Program-made: the position numbers and the translations under genes
Notes under the pieces: generated by a model
Databases searched by the model: none
Seen by the model: only the letters and a program-made list of their open reading frames with translations
Told to the model about the DNA's origin: nothing
In this document: positions 1-10,931 of the stretch, piece after piece
How the letters are laid out: each line of letters begins with the position of its first letter
How positions within the stretch are numbered: position 1 is the first letter of the stretch
Assembly (NCBI RefSeq): GCF_030272615.1
Contig: NC_081406.1
Coordinates: forward strand, 471,934,400-471,998,399
Length of the DNA stretch: 64,000 nucleotides
Direction of reading: 5' to 3'
DNA from: Cryptomeria japonica
Taxonomy: Eukaryota; Streptophyta; Pinopsida; Cupressales; Cupressaceae

Positions 1-2
1 CA

Positions 3-950
3 AGAACATTAAGAGATAAGGCTTTACAATGGTATTGCTCTTTGCCTTCTTATTCTATCACTTTCTTTCAACAACTAGCAAATTCTTTCATCCAATAATT
101 TCAAAACAACATTGGTCCTAAAATCACTTTGATTGATTTAATGCATTTTAAACAAGGTGTTAAAGAGAAAGCGACTGATCTCACTGGTAGATATAAGCAT
201 TTGTGTGCTCAAATTTCTTTTCATGTGCCTGATAATGATATTCAAAGAATTTTCATTTCTAATTTACAAAAAGATATCAGGGAAAAGCTTCTTTTGTTTG
301 AGTTTAATTCCTTTCCATAGTTGTGTGCAACACTCCACAATTATCAACTGACTGTGAGTCAAATTGAGCAATCCACTCTTATGGCTCTGAGTGATAAGGG
401 GGAGAGTGTTCAACAACCATTTGTGAAGTTCAAACCAACAAAAAGATTCATCAAGTTCAATGATCCAATCAACAACAACCATGTGAATACTACAATAGGT
501 GTGCCTCCTATTTCTAAATTTTTCCAAAGAGAAAGACAATTTACTCCTTTGAATGAATCTTTGCATAGTATTATGTCTCAATTATTGCATAGAAATGTTA
601 TCAAACTTTCTCCTATAAAACAAGTTGATCCTTCCAAACTTGCATGTCCTCATTCTGATAACAATTCCTTTTGCCAATTTCATTGTCAACCTGGTCATGA
701 TACTGAGAAATGTTTTGCATTGAAACATAAGGTTCAAGACTTGATTGATAATAATACTATATCTGTGGCAGGTGTGAATGATACAGGGAATAAATCAGTT
801 GCTCCTCCTAATCAAAATCTTAAGATTTACACTGATCCCTTGCTATCTCATACCTCTAACATTATTGAGATTGTGCCTAATTCTCTCTCTTCTGAAACAC
901 TCATCTGTATAGCTCCAAACTTGGTTAATAAGGTAGAAACACAAGATTCG
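3..950 (+). pseudogene. Gypsy gag polyprotein, capsid and zinc-knuckle part, with in-frame stops
   Basis: Gag forms the virus-like particle and binds element RNA. The frame starting at base 3 reads RTLRDKALQWY, a typical retrotransposon gag capsid segment, then PKITLIDLMHFKQG and GRYKHLCAQI. A knuckle-like CQFHCQPGHDTEKCFALK (about 670-730) is followed by VQDLIDN, the normal order in plant gypsy gag. Stops interrupt the frame: TAA near 96 and TAG at 318-320. The frame is otherwise unshifted, so the copy decayed mostly by substitution. Its 5' end is cut by the window edge. Confidence 0.75.
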
Positions 951-1511
951 CCTAAGGAACCCTGCATTACATTTGACCCTAGTAAGACCATTAGAGCATC
1001 CAATGACCCTTTATACATAGCTGCAAAGGTTAAGGATATCCCTTGCCATGGTGCCCTGGTTGATCCCTCTTGCATGGTTAATGTCATAACTGAAGAGTAT
1101 CTTTTCAATTTATGATTGCATAAACCACTATATGATGCTTCTAATGTAGTGGTGAATTTATTTGACGACTTCTCTTGTCCTACCATTGGTTCCATCACCC
1201 TTCCTATTGAAGTTCATGCTAAATCCATGGATGTTGACTTTGTTATCATACCTTCCTTTGAGCAATTCCATGTGAAGTTGGGCTATCCTTGGATATCTTC
1301 CATGAAGGATATTGCTTCTCCAATTCACAAGTGTCTTAAATTTCCTCACAATGGAGAAATCATCACTATAAACCATAGCTTATTTCCTCCATCCGAGAGT
1401 CCTATTGATGATTTTTGGCCTAAACAATTTCAATCTCTTCCATCAAGGAGCGATGCTCTTTTTCAATCTTATAAAAAATGGAAGAATGATATGATCTTAT
1501 CCTTAGGTTAA
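951..1511 (+). pseudogene. Gypsy retropepsin-like protease remnant
   Basis: This continues the gag frame without a shift. Aspartic proteases of plant gypsy elements carry a D(S/T/G)G motif in a context such as LVDGGSSVNV; here the site reads GALVDPSCMVNVI, so the catalytic Asp is present but the following Ser/Gly positions are changed. Downstream, the flap and C-terminal part (LGYPWISSMKDIASPIHKCLKFPHNG, abbreviated) matches the usual LGRPWL...HQCLKF block. A TGA at 1113-1115 and a TAA at 1509-1511 interrupt it. It is probably inactive. Confidence 0.7.
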
Positions 1512-2351
1512 CCTAGATCACCAACACTTGACATTCCTATTATTCTTCAAGATGAGGTTCTTCCCCTCTCAGATAGAACTAATCTCCCTCCTAAGGAAAA
1601 TTGTCCACCTATTCTTTTGGATGTGACTTTACCTTCTCTTAAGGAGAACCACAATATTCTTCCTAAGGTTAGACCTATACTTCCTCCTCATGATGGACTT
1701 GGTCTCCTTCCTACACCTAATACTCCTCCTTTCTATGGTGCAGTTCCACCTCCTTCCTCTTATCGAGAGAAGAGGCCTGCTTCTCCTATTGTTCAACCAA
1801 AAAAACCTCAACTTAAACCTCCCACTATTAAGGAGAAAGCCATTCTTTCTTCAAATGTCCCTCCTCCTTCTCATCTTTCCACTAGGACTCAATGGAATCT
1901 TTGTGCGAGAGAACGTGAACGAAGATGCCATGTTCAAGATCGTAAAGCTGTCCCTCAAAATACTCAGTCTCCTCAGACTCCAAAAATTGACATGATTCCC
2001 TTTTCTCCTAAGAAAGATGTTCAACCAACATCTCCAAATCATAAGTTGCATAAAACATGTGATGGTTTTACTCCTATTCATTTTCTCGCTCCTCTTGCTT
2101 TAAAATTTGATGAAGAAATGGGTGAAAATGTTATTCATAATGGCAATACAACTCCTAATGCTTCTGACAGTGAGCATGAATATATTGATGTGGACAAGCA
2201 TTTATCAACTGAATTTTCACAAACCCTAATCCTAGCTCCTAGAATCGAACAAAGTGACTTACAACATGAGCACAGTCCTTTTTTGGATCTTGTGATAGCT
2301 CCATCTGATGTGCTCAATATTGCTCCTCTGGCATGTTTCTCGCCTTCCTGA
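1512..2351 (+). CDS. Proline-rich C-terminal extension of the gag-protease frame
   Basis: The same frame as gag and protease reopens right after the TAA at 1511 and runs to TGA at 2349-2351. It is rich in Pro, Ser and Lys, with PPP and KPQLKPP runs in the first half and an acidic second half (SDSEHEYIDVDKHLS). It holds no recognisable enzyme domain. It occupies the place where reverse transcriptase would be expected. It may be a linker left after loss of pol or a distinct structural domain of a non-autonomous family. I do not recognise a specific function. Confidence 0.5.
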   Translation, partial: PRSPTLDIPIILQDEVLPLSDRTNLPPKENCPPILLDVTLPSLKENHNILPKVRPILPPHDGLGLLPTPNTPPFYGAVPPPSSYREKRPASPIVQPKKPQLKPPTIKEKAILSSNVPPPSHLSTRTQWNLCARERERRCHVQDRKAVPQNTQSPQTPKIDMIPFSPKKDVQPTSPNHKLHKTCDGFTPIHFLAPLALKFDEEMGENVIHNGNTTPNASDSEHEYIDVDKHLSTEFSQTLILAPRIEQSDLQHEHSPFLDLVIAPSDVLNIAPLACFSPS

Positions 2352-3114
2352 AATAGTGATCAGCAAGATCGGGAGGCGAATGTCGTGCTAGATTAGCAAT
2401 ATTAGCACTACAGATCTTCTCTCCCCTTTCTTTCTCTTTTTGTGACCATTATTTTATATGTATCCATGTTCTTTTATTTTGTTCCCTTACTGTCTACTTG
2501 GGGACGATGCAAAGCATTGAGATCTTCTCTGGGTCTCTTTCATGTTGACTCAAAAAGACATCCTCTCTTCCCTTTCTTCTAAGGTAGTGTCCTTCTTTGG
2601 GGAATACAGATTATTATATGCATATACATACATGATATACATGAGTTATCATACAACATACTGACCCCAAGAAAAGTGACACTACCTCGATTGGGGGCTA
2701 AATCCTTGCAATAACCCGCTCCCTTTCTTTTCTCTCTCTTGGGTGTATCCTACCTTAAAGCAATCTCTCCCGATAAGGTGCACACAATCACTTTAACGTG
2801 GGGGCATACACTCCGCTCATACTTTCCTTCTTGTGATACTTAGAATTACTTAGTGAACTTTGCTTTTCTTTGTAATCTTTTGTATCCTTTCTTTCATGAC
2901 TCATAGTGAAGGGAACTTTGCTACTTGCAGTCATGGTTCTCCCCTTCTTGATCTTCCCTTTTACTTTGTCAATCGAAGTCGTAAGATCCTAAGTCCACTA
3001 GGGGCTTGGCGCATCTTGCCTCCTTGACATGGTAAAAGTCTTTCAATCTTGTTTCCTTATACTTTACTGGTAGTAGTGGCATATGCTTATACTCCCGCTA
3101 TAGTGGGGGCTAAA
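2352..3114 (+). other. Untranslated tail of gypsy element with polypurine tract
   Basis: About 760 bases between the last stop and the LTR without a credible ORF. The + strand is pyrimidine-rich (many CTTTC and TCTCTC runs). The tract TAGTGGGGGCTAAA at 3101-3114 abuts the LTR and fits a polypurine tract priming + strand synthesis. GTAGTGTC-like words recur at 2585 and 2680 and resemble the LTR start. Confidence 0.55.
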
Positions 3115-4739
3115 TGTAGTGTCATAAAATTGCGACCCTAGCAATTTACGATTGCATTAGGGCCCTCACGCATATGAACTCAAATCTTCTAGCATGATCG
3201 GAGACCGAAGAGTGCTCGGCTTGTGAAAACTGCTTCTTCCTTGGGCTCTGCATCACTCTATCCACACTCTGCCCTGCAGAAAGGGGTAGGACAGGGGTAT
3301 GGTGCCCTTTTCCTCCTAGGACAAGGGTGTGGTGCCCCTATCCCTACTGTATTTTGGGGCAAGACCTTTCTAGAGAAATCATTGTGGGTTGTGGAGTGAG
3401 CGGGAAATCTCCTCGATGTCGACCCATGACAAAATTCAAATCCTTCAAACATGTATTTAAGGGGCATTTCTCCTCTCATTTGCATAAGTTCAATAAGATA
3501 GATGAGTGGTAAATTCATAAGCAATCAAGCATTCAAGAATTCTTTTCCAACATTGAGCATTCTCAAGTCCCCCTTCAAAGCTAGGTGTTGCATTCAAGTC
3601 AAGGATTCAACCATTGAAGAAGAGTTTAATTTCAACATACTGAAGAGTGCTTGGCTTGTGAAAACTGCTTCTTCCTTGGGCTCTGCATCACTCTATCCAC
3701 ACTCTGCCCTGGAGAAAGGGGTAGGATAGGGGCGTGGCACCCTTTCCTCCCAGGATAGGGGCATGGCACCCCTATCCCTACTCTATTTTTGGGACATGAC
3801 CTTTCTAGAGAAAGCATTGTGGGTTGTGCAATGAGAGGGAAATCTCCCCGATGTCGGCCCATGACGAAATTCAAATCCTTCAAACATGTATTTAAGGGGA
3901 ATTCATCCTCTCATTTTCATAAGTTCAATAAGTTGGATGAGTGGGAAATTCACAAGCGATCAAGCATTCAAGCATTCTTTTCTAGCATTGAGCATTCTCA
4001 AGTCCCCCTTCAAGGCTAGGTGTTGCATTCAAGTCAAGGATTCAACCATTGAAGAGGAGATTGATTTCAACATACAATTCCATACAAGCATTTCTATCCA
4101 TATTGCTACTACAACCTCCCTTGAGGTCATTTACAATTCAATCTTTCATTTACATCTAAGTACTTTCTTTGATTACTTGGTTAATTCCAAAATTGGGGGT
4201 TGACCTAAAGGCAAACCCCAAATCCCAACACAATTCCCTCTCTTTTTGTGTGTAGGTTGCAGGTGCGCAACTGTACTTTCAGATTCAGGCTTCATTTGCA
4301 GAGGCGAAAAAACCCTTTTCATTTTGCAGATTTATCGGAGGACCGTGTACATTCCCGCCACGGTCCAAGCAACTTTTTATTTAATTTGTAGGGCGACTTC
4401 GTCTCAACATTTTACTGCCAAATCCAGGTGCACAACTTCATCCCATTTTCAGATCTCAAGTTATAGTCGATTCTTTGTCACTTTTGCACTACACAATTCA
4501 ATCATTTTTCTTTCTAAATCAAACAAGGAATAAGGGGATCAACTTAACATTCTTAATTCATTAAGAATTCAATCTATCATCTTTGTGTGGATATTGAATC
4601 TAGTGAATTACCCCTTATCTTCCTAATATAATGGTAAAAAGTGCTTGAAGGATAATCAATAGTGAAACTCTCATCTCTCTTTGAGGGAAAGGCTTAGTTT
4701 TCCTCTTGATCTCTCACTCATCATTTTCCCACCATTACA
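3115..4739 (+). repeat. 3' LTR of the gag-protease gypsy element
   Basis: Starts TGTAGTGTCATAAAATTGCG directly after the purine tract and probably ends ACCATTACA at 4739; the ends are imperfect inverted copies (TGTAGT/ATTACA). The length, about 1.6 kb, is inflated by an internal 435-bp duplication. The partner LTR is not in the window, so the right end could shift by some bases. Confidence 0.6.
3206..4075 (+). repeat. Tandem duplication, 2 x 435 bp, inside the LTR
   Basis: Unit 1 is 3206-3640 and unit 2 is 3641-4075. Both begin GAAGAGTGCT(C/T)GGCTTGTG and end TTCAACATAC, with a constant offset of 435. Units differ by scattered substitutions such as CTGCAGAAAGG/CTGGAGAAAGG, so the duplication is not recent. 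It contains GC-rich pieces (GGGGTAGGA, GGTGCCCC/GGCACCCC) that themselves repeat within each unit. Confidence 0.9.
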
Positions 4740-4789
4740 TCTAGCAATGACTCTCTCTAGGTATCTATCATAAGAGCCAAATATATTGA

Positions 4790-6290
4790 TTCTGGAGAAC
4801 TAGAAAGAGTCTTTACAATATTGGACCCTACAAAAGGATCACAAATATGGAATTTGATTGTTTCTTGTAAGCATATATTCTTGCCAAACTTATCTTGGTT
4901 AATTCAAAATGGCAATAAGGCATTATTTTGAGAGGATTCTTGGAATGGATACCCTCCTTTTAGAAAATTATATGGGCTTCAAGACATCAAGAGGGTTCTT
5001 CTATCTTCTTGGGGAAGTAAAGTTAGAGATTGCTTTTACCTTGTGCAAGAAGGTGGGTCTTATAGAGCAATATGGAAAGATGTCTTTGATACTACAACCC
5101 ATTTATGCCAACAACAACTTCTTTTTTCAGAATTAAACAAGAGGATCATATACTACAAAGACTCACTAGATAAACTCTTATGACTTCCATCTAAATCCAG
5201 AAAATTACTTAGTTAAGCAAGGCTACAAGTTTCTTGATCACAGAGAGAATAGTACGTCACACAAGATATTTGTCTTTTGTTGGACAAGAGACGACCTCCA
5301 AAAAGTAGGATCTTTTACATGGTTGGCATTGAGGGAAGAATCTTAACTAGTAATAGGTTAACATCACTAAATATAGCACATCCTATTAATTGTGTGTTAT
5401 GCAGTGAGGTAACCGATACTACAGACCACCTGCTAATAAATTGACCCTTTGCTAATCATTGTTGGAAATGGCTTCAGTCAAAGCTAAATTGGACAAACCC
5501 CCTTCACTCTGAGCTTGTATCTATATTTGATTCTTGGCCCCTATTATTTATGGACTCTTTTTTCTCCTTCATTTGGTATATTGCTCCCACTATTCTTATC
5601 TAGAACATCCGGTGGGAAAGAAATAAGAGAATTTTTAGGAAAGAATGTAACAATATCACCGAGGTCCTTAATAAGATTGAGTCTTCAATCTCCGAAGTAG
5701 TCAAAGCTCATGTGGCTAAAAAGAAAAAAAAGAATTTAACATTTACTTCTTGGGACAACACACTATTATCCGAATGTAAATCTATATCCCTCACATTCAA
5801 GGGTAGCTTGATGATTAATACATCCATACCCATTAATAGAAAAGAGATTAAATGGAAGCCTCCAAAATTGGGTTTCTACAAACTTAACTTTGATGGTGTA
5901 TCTAAAGGAAACCCTAGGATTTATGGAGTTGGATATTTCATAAGGAATGACAAAGATCAACTATAAAGTGTGGGATGTATAGATTAGCTGATGGTTATAA
6001 CAATGTGGTAGAGGCCCAAGACCTTCTCCATGGGGTTAGAATGGTTGTAAGTATCAAAGTGAAGAAGATTACGATAGAAGGGGACTTTATGAATACAATA
6101 TTGGCTCTATTAGATACAAACACAAAAAGGGGGAATTGGAAGATTGGATAGATTCTTAGGGAAGTAAAGCCTCTCTTACCATAGTTTGAAGAATATTCAG
6201 TTTCTCATTGTTACAGATAGGCAAATCTTCTTGCAGATTTTCTAGCGAACCAAGGCTACATTTTTTTTTAAGGAGAAAATAATTATTCTC
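4790..6290 (+). pseudogene. LINE ORF2 C-terminal part: zf-RVT and RNase H domain
   Basis: Frame-shifted remains of the C-terminal half of a LINE polyprotein. Visible are the zf-RVT-like block with CVLCSEVTDTTDHLLIN near 5395-5440 and an RNase H start WKPPKLGFYKLNFDGVSKGNP (about 5850-5920) with the first catalytic Asp in NFDG. The continuation IEGDF near 6080 and LLADFLANQG near 6230-6255 closes the fold. Stops and shifts occur throughout, for example TAA just after 5960. It cannot encode an active enzyme. Confidence 0.75.
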
Positions 6291-8199
6291 AAAATGAGTT
6301 ACATCGTACTCAAGGATTTGAGGCATTAATCAAATTGGAGGGTGCTCTAAATCAAGGAAGACAATTATAAAGTAACCTAGCTGGAATTAATGTTATTTTT
6401 TTTAGATGCCTAATTATTTCTTCTCAATATATTTGGAGGCCACATCCTGGAGCACCTAAATTCATAAGTACTGGCACTATGAGCCTTGCAAAACTATATT
6501 TCCTTTGCATGAACTAATATTCATCTTGAATTACATTGTGAAAACTTCTGACAATCTCCACACGCTTCCAAACAAGCATGATCTTATTGAAAGAGAAAAA
6601 ATTATAGGCTTGGAGTACGAAAGGAGGACATGTAAGCCGCCACCAATTTTAATGAGTCCTTCGACACTCCAAAAATTGTATGCCACATATAGGATATCTC
6701 TCTCATGTGCCTCAATTCAATTAAAATGTTGCAAACTCTTTTATTATCACGAATTTTAGTTTTTCGAGCTTGGGTTTCTTCTCCCATGGCGTCAAGAATA
6801 GTTTTGCAAGGGAGACTTCATGTGCTTTTCCCTTATGGCCAAGTGAATCATCTTGATTTGTAGTCGGTATTTGTCATCCCATGATCAAAGGTGGAGAATG
6901 CCCTCATATAAGTACTTGGTGAGGAATGGTTAGAGGCTAATCAGTTTAGTCCACCCTATTGGGTGGTGTCAATATTTGCAACAATAATTATGGATTTGTC
7001 ATGGTTGAATGAATTTACAAAGTTCATAGTAGGTTCTTTGCTTCAACCATCGTTCTTAATTTGGGAAGAGCTCAATAATTAAATCTCAAGGTATAATCTA
7101 TTTGAGGGAGACTAGTGGATTGGAGGGTTCTTGGACAAAGGTGAAATTTTGGAGGAGTTGATGGCAAGATCAATATTTATCTCTATGATTAATGTTTTAA
7201 GGTATGCATCTTCTGTACCATTTCTCTTTTGGCTAAAGAAAAATACAGAGATTATTGGGAATAATTTGGTCTCCAATGCTATATATAAGTTTCATGGGAT
7301 AAGGGTGCTATTCAAACATGTAGACATTGACTTGCATGGCTATTCTAGTTCATTCCCCACACCAATGGACATGTGAGGAATCTACGAATAGCAAATGAAG
7401 AGATCACATAGCAGAATTTTGATGTTAAATTTTGCTTCGGGCCTCGAGATAAATCATATACATAATCTACAAACCCTTTTTGGTACATGTATAGAAAATA
7501 GGAGAATTCAAAAAGGGGGATCTCGACTATGTATCATTATAGTTTTTTGTGACAGGGGAGTGTGGAACCATTGACAAGGGAGTGGGTAGAGCTACTCATG
7601 AAGACTTGAGCTTCCCAGACACGGACATATGTAGTTGGCAGATTTTGAATCTACATGGGGTTTTTCTTGCAGAGTTCAAGAAGATGATAGTTTAATAATT
7701 GGTTCCTTTCTAGCATGCAAGAGAGAGGGTTCTTATTAACATGATTTTGTTGAGATTCAAGGGAGGAGTCAGTTTCAGATATGGGTTCCCTAGAATCATA
7801 AGAGTTTGAGCTTGGGGTGAGTTTTTAGTAGAAGAAGAAGATGAGAATAGTGACAAAATCGAGATTCATTGTTTCTCAATTGGGATTTTCTTTGGTATTG
7901 AATGGCGACCATGTATTTTCAGTTCATCACCTATAGCTTGTTTTATTTTAGTATGCAAATGGAGTCTTTATTTATTTCATGGAATCTATTTTCTCCATTT
8001 GTATTCAAAATAAATGATGATCTGAGAGATCATCTTTAGGGGTAGGTCTGTAACTTTTCCTCTCTTAGGGGGCTCTTTTTTGGTCCTGTTTAAACATATT
8101 TCATCATATTTTCTATAGTTATTGTATCCTTTACTTTATTATTAATATATTATTAATATATTATTATAGGCCTCGACCTTCTATCCTAAAAAAAAAAGA
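6291..8199 (+). other. Long 3' region of the LINE ending in an A-run
   Basis: About 1.9 kb after RNase H with only short scattered ORFs (for example 6505-6759 and 7131-7376) that I do not recognise. AATAAATGATG near 8008, two ATTATTAATAT units and the tract CCTAAAAAAAAAAG at 8188-8200 look like a LINE 3' end. The length suggests either a long 3' UTR or a decayed extra ORF such as the other LINE in this window carries. Confidence 0.45.
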
Positions 8200-8240
8200 A
8201 TGCATCACTTTCAAACTATCACAAGACACATAAAACGTAT

Positions 8241-8460
8241 AATTCAAGTCACATTGAAAGTTATTGTTACAAGAACATGAGGTATATTTCAAGTCAAATT
8301 CATCAAATGAAAAATTTAATTGTTTCAAAAATGAGGTATATTTCAAGTCAAATTGAAAGTAATTGTTACAATATAATATGAGGCATATTTCAAGTCAAAT
8401 TGTTCAGTAATTTTTACAAGAACACAAGGTATATTTCAAGTCAAATCCATCTTGATCTAG
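8241..8460 (+). repeat. Degenerate direct repeats of GGTATATTTCAAGTCAAAT
   Basis: Copies start at 8281, 8335, 8382 (GGCATATTTC variant) and 8428, with a partial one at about 8241. Spacing is 46-54 bp, and intervening AATTGTTACA words are also shared. This is a small diverged minisatellite immediately downstream of the LINE tail. Confidence 0.75.
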
Positions 8461-9990
8461 TCAATTGCTTGGACCCTAAATTAATTTAATTCACACATGG
8501 AATATGTATAATCACACTTTTAATTGATTGATATGGGAATCAAGGAAGAGACCAATGGTCACATATAGATTATGACATCTCGGTCAAGCCTAAGTTTTTG
8601 TTTACCATCTTTGTGGTGCAACAAACCCAAGTGAAGCACTACCATGTATCCACGTCAACCAAGTGGATTTAATTATTTCTCATTTGCATGATCTAATTAT
8701 TGCTATTGCTACTCATATATATTAAAGGATCACACTTTATTAATCTATAATGCATAACTTATTAAAATATCTAGTTGCCATTGACACAACCTAGTAAGCA
8801 TTGTAAGGTGAATCATATCTGGTCTTATGGTAATTCAAGGACTATTTAGTGAGCAATAGCTTCATTACTGAGGATTATTCAATAGCTATTGGTTATTGAT
8901 TTTAGATCTTGATGGTAGTTTAATGTTGTGTTAGGGTTTCAAGTAGATCTGAAGCAAATATGAACTAACAATTATATGCAGATTTAAATACAAAAGATAA
9001 AGAAATAAAACAGGACACAGATAACACAGAGATTTAACGTGGTTCACCCAGAATGGGTTACGTCCACCATACACAGTCGTCCAATCTTTCTTATTATCCA
9101 GCAAAAATAGTACATCAACCTTACAATGCCTTAAGCATCCCGATCGCTTATAACATGCGTTTTTAGGGCAACAAACAAAGTCGACCTTTTTAGGGTTTTA
9201 TTACAATGTCGGTTTTCATCAACGAAAAATGGCAAAACAAATTTTATCGGGGGCTGCCGCCCCCGAACCCCTGCCCGACCTCGGACCCCGGCAAGGATAC
9301 GTGCTGAGTGTACAATACTTTGCTGATCAGTCGCCACATTTCAACATGTTGAATATTCCTTGGCTAAATAGCTCAAGATGGAAGTAGGGACATCTTAACA
9401 AGAATTATAACATAGGGGTGTTGTCCCTTATAGGTAGAAGGTTTGACAAAAAAAAATATAACTGAGCTACTTGAGTATGGTTCTCAATTACCATGAATCC
9501 TTTGTATCTTAAATTATTTCACTAGTTTTTACATTCAAGGCTTGTTGTGATATTAATTCATTCACGTTTAGAAGCTCCCTAGTGCTTTATGTACATTATT
9601 GTGCTTGATTATTAAAAAATATTTCCTTAACTTTAGAATACAATCATGTACACAACTACTAGTTTATCCATTTAGGTGGCATACTATAGTAGTTTTCTAG
9701 AAGTTGTATGTATGAGTAATATATTTTGGGGGGCTTTGTACATTGTTCTTGTTAGGATCTTCTATTGTTTCTCCATATGGGCAAATGAGCAATTTGTGTT
9801 GTATGTTTAAAACTAAAAAGTGATTTAGCTGCACATGCATATGGTATATACAGACTAAACATGGAGTTAATTTACGATTACTCATGTCATTTTATTATTG
9901 AACTACTTGCAAAATGTACTATATTTTTACTCCATGAATGGAGGTAGCTTGATATGTATAATATGATTGTAGCTTCTAATCTATTGTTGG
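8461..9990. other. Intergenic, repeat-derived, no gene seen
   Basis: No credible ORF. The stretch near 9030-9075 (AGATTTAACGTGGTTCACCC then GGGTTACGTCCACC) resembles sequence common in plant Copia LTRs and probably marks an old LTR fragment. A local GC-rich patch at 9249-9298, with GGGGGCTGCCGCCCCCGA as a short hairpin, stands out from the AT-rich surroundings. Confidence 0.4.
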
Positions 9991-10931
9991 ATCTGTTTAT
10001 GGTGTTTTGATGCACTATCAAACATAAAATAAAATACTAAAGGTACTCTATCCTCTCTTGATAAAAGACTCTCAAATGTTGAAGATTCACATAAGGATCA
10101 TTTGAGATGACTCCAAGGTTCTCTTATGTTAGGTCTTAACTTGTTAGATAGCTTCAATGGTATTGATGTGATTTGTTGTACCCGCGAGGGGACTTATGTT
10201 GAACACTTGAATGCTTGAATGATTCCTGGAACATGGGATGTCACTTGACTCGATTAAAAAAAGGAATATGAGATAAGGGGTGAAGAGAGATCTGATTCTA
10301 CCACTAGGAATGTAGGAGAAATGGATGATCTTTGATGAAACTCTAACTATGTCTTGCTTTGACATGTAACAAACATCTTCACAAGGCTATTGCGATCTTC
10401 TAAGGATAGCTTTATGATTTTCAAACCATCACCACAAGCATAAACACCATCAAGTTGATGCATATCAATGAAGGAATGATAATTGAAGTTAAGTATGGGC
10501 TAATATGGATCCAGTTGATCATGCAAGGCACTTTACCATTGACAAAGTGTTAGTATTATGGATATAAAAATTTCACCATTGATCACACACAATTCTTCCA
10601 TTCATTTAAATAACTTGAAATCAAATCGAGAAGTATAGGGACCATGCAAATTGTTGAATCAACACATAGAATTTACCATTTTTTCAATGAAGTTTACATA
10701 TCTTTTGCAACAATGTCTTGGCAACAAGCTTGGCCTTCTCTTTCTACTCTAATCTAAAATACTATCTATCTAATGTCTATTGACTACTAACTATTGACTC
10801 TTGACTATTTTCTAACTATTAACCTTACAAATGATGAAGTGAGGCATTATATAATACTTTGATTACATTCAATGGCTCCGAACAATGGCCAAGATTGCAA
10901 GATAGAAACCCTAATTAGGGTTTGTTGAACC
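9991..10931 (+). repeat. LTR-like dispersed repeat, left piece (interrupted by the Tat element)
   Basis: The segment starting TGTTTATGGTGTTTTGATGC shares ordered words with 58936-59160: TGCACTAT, ACAAAATAAAATACTAA/ACATAAAATAAAATACTAA, TCTATCCTCTCTTGA, and GATGTGAT followed by GGGGACTTA(T/C)GTTG. Two diverged copies in one window indicate a dispersed family, probably an LTR. The Tat-like element was inserted at 10931, duplicating GAACC. Confidence 0.55.

Larger units (their letters stand above)
1..4739 (+). mobile_element. Ty3/gypsy LTR retrotransposon, gag-protease only, 5' end outside window
   Basis: A + strand LTR retrotransposon whose 5' LTR and leader lie left of the window. One reading frame runs from base 3 to 2351 through capsid-type gag, a zinc knuckle and a retropepsin-like domain into a proline-rich tail. 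A non-coding tail, a purine-rich tract (TAGTGGGGGCTAAA, ending 3114) and a long LTR starting TGTAGTGTC follow. No reverse transcriptase, RNase H or integrase sequence is visible between protease and LTR, so this copy looks non-autonomous by design or through an old deletion. The right boundary (4739, ATTACA) is inferred from similarity to the inverted start TGTAGT. The flank beyond it reads into LINE sequence, so the element may have inserted into that LINE. Confidence 0.75.
4740..8199 (+). mobile_element. L1-type LINE fragment, 3' portion, decayed
   Basis: A + strand non-LTR retrotransposon of the plant L1/RNase H kind. Sequence just right of the gypsy LTR already reads as the region after the reverse transcriptase core (SWLIQNGNKALFWEDSWNGYPP when frames are joined). 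A zf-RVT segment, an RNase H domain, a long degenerate 3' region and an A10 run at about 8190-8199 follow. The 5' part is absent or lies left of the gypsy insertion, outside the window. Confidence 0.7.

Noticed and set aside
3258-3883. Short ORFs in the gypsy LTR, some similar to each other
   Set aside because: They resemble each other only because of the 435-bp tandem duplication; no protein family is recognised.
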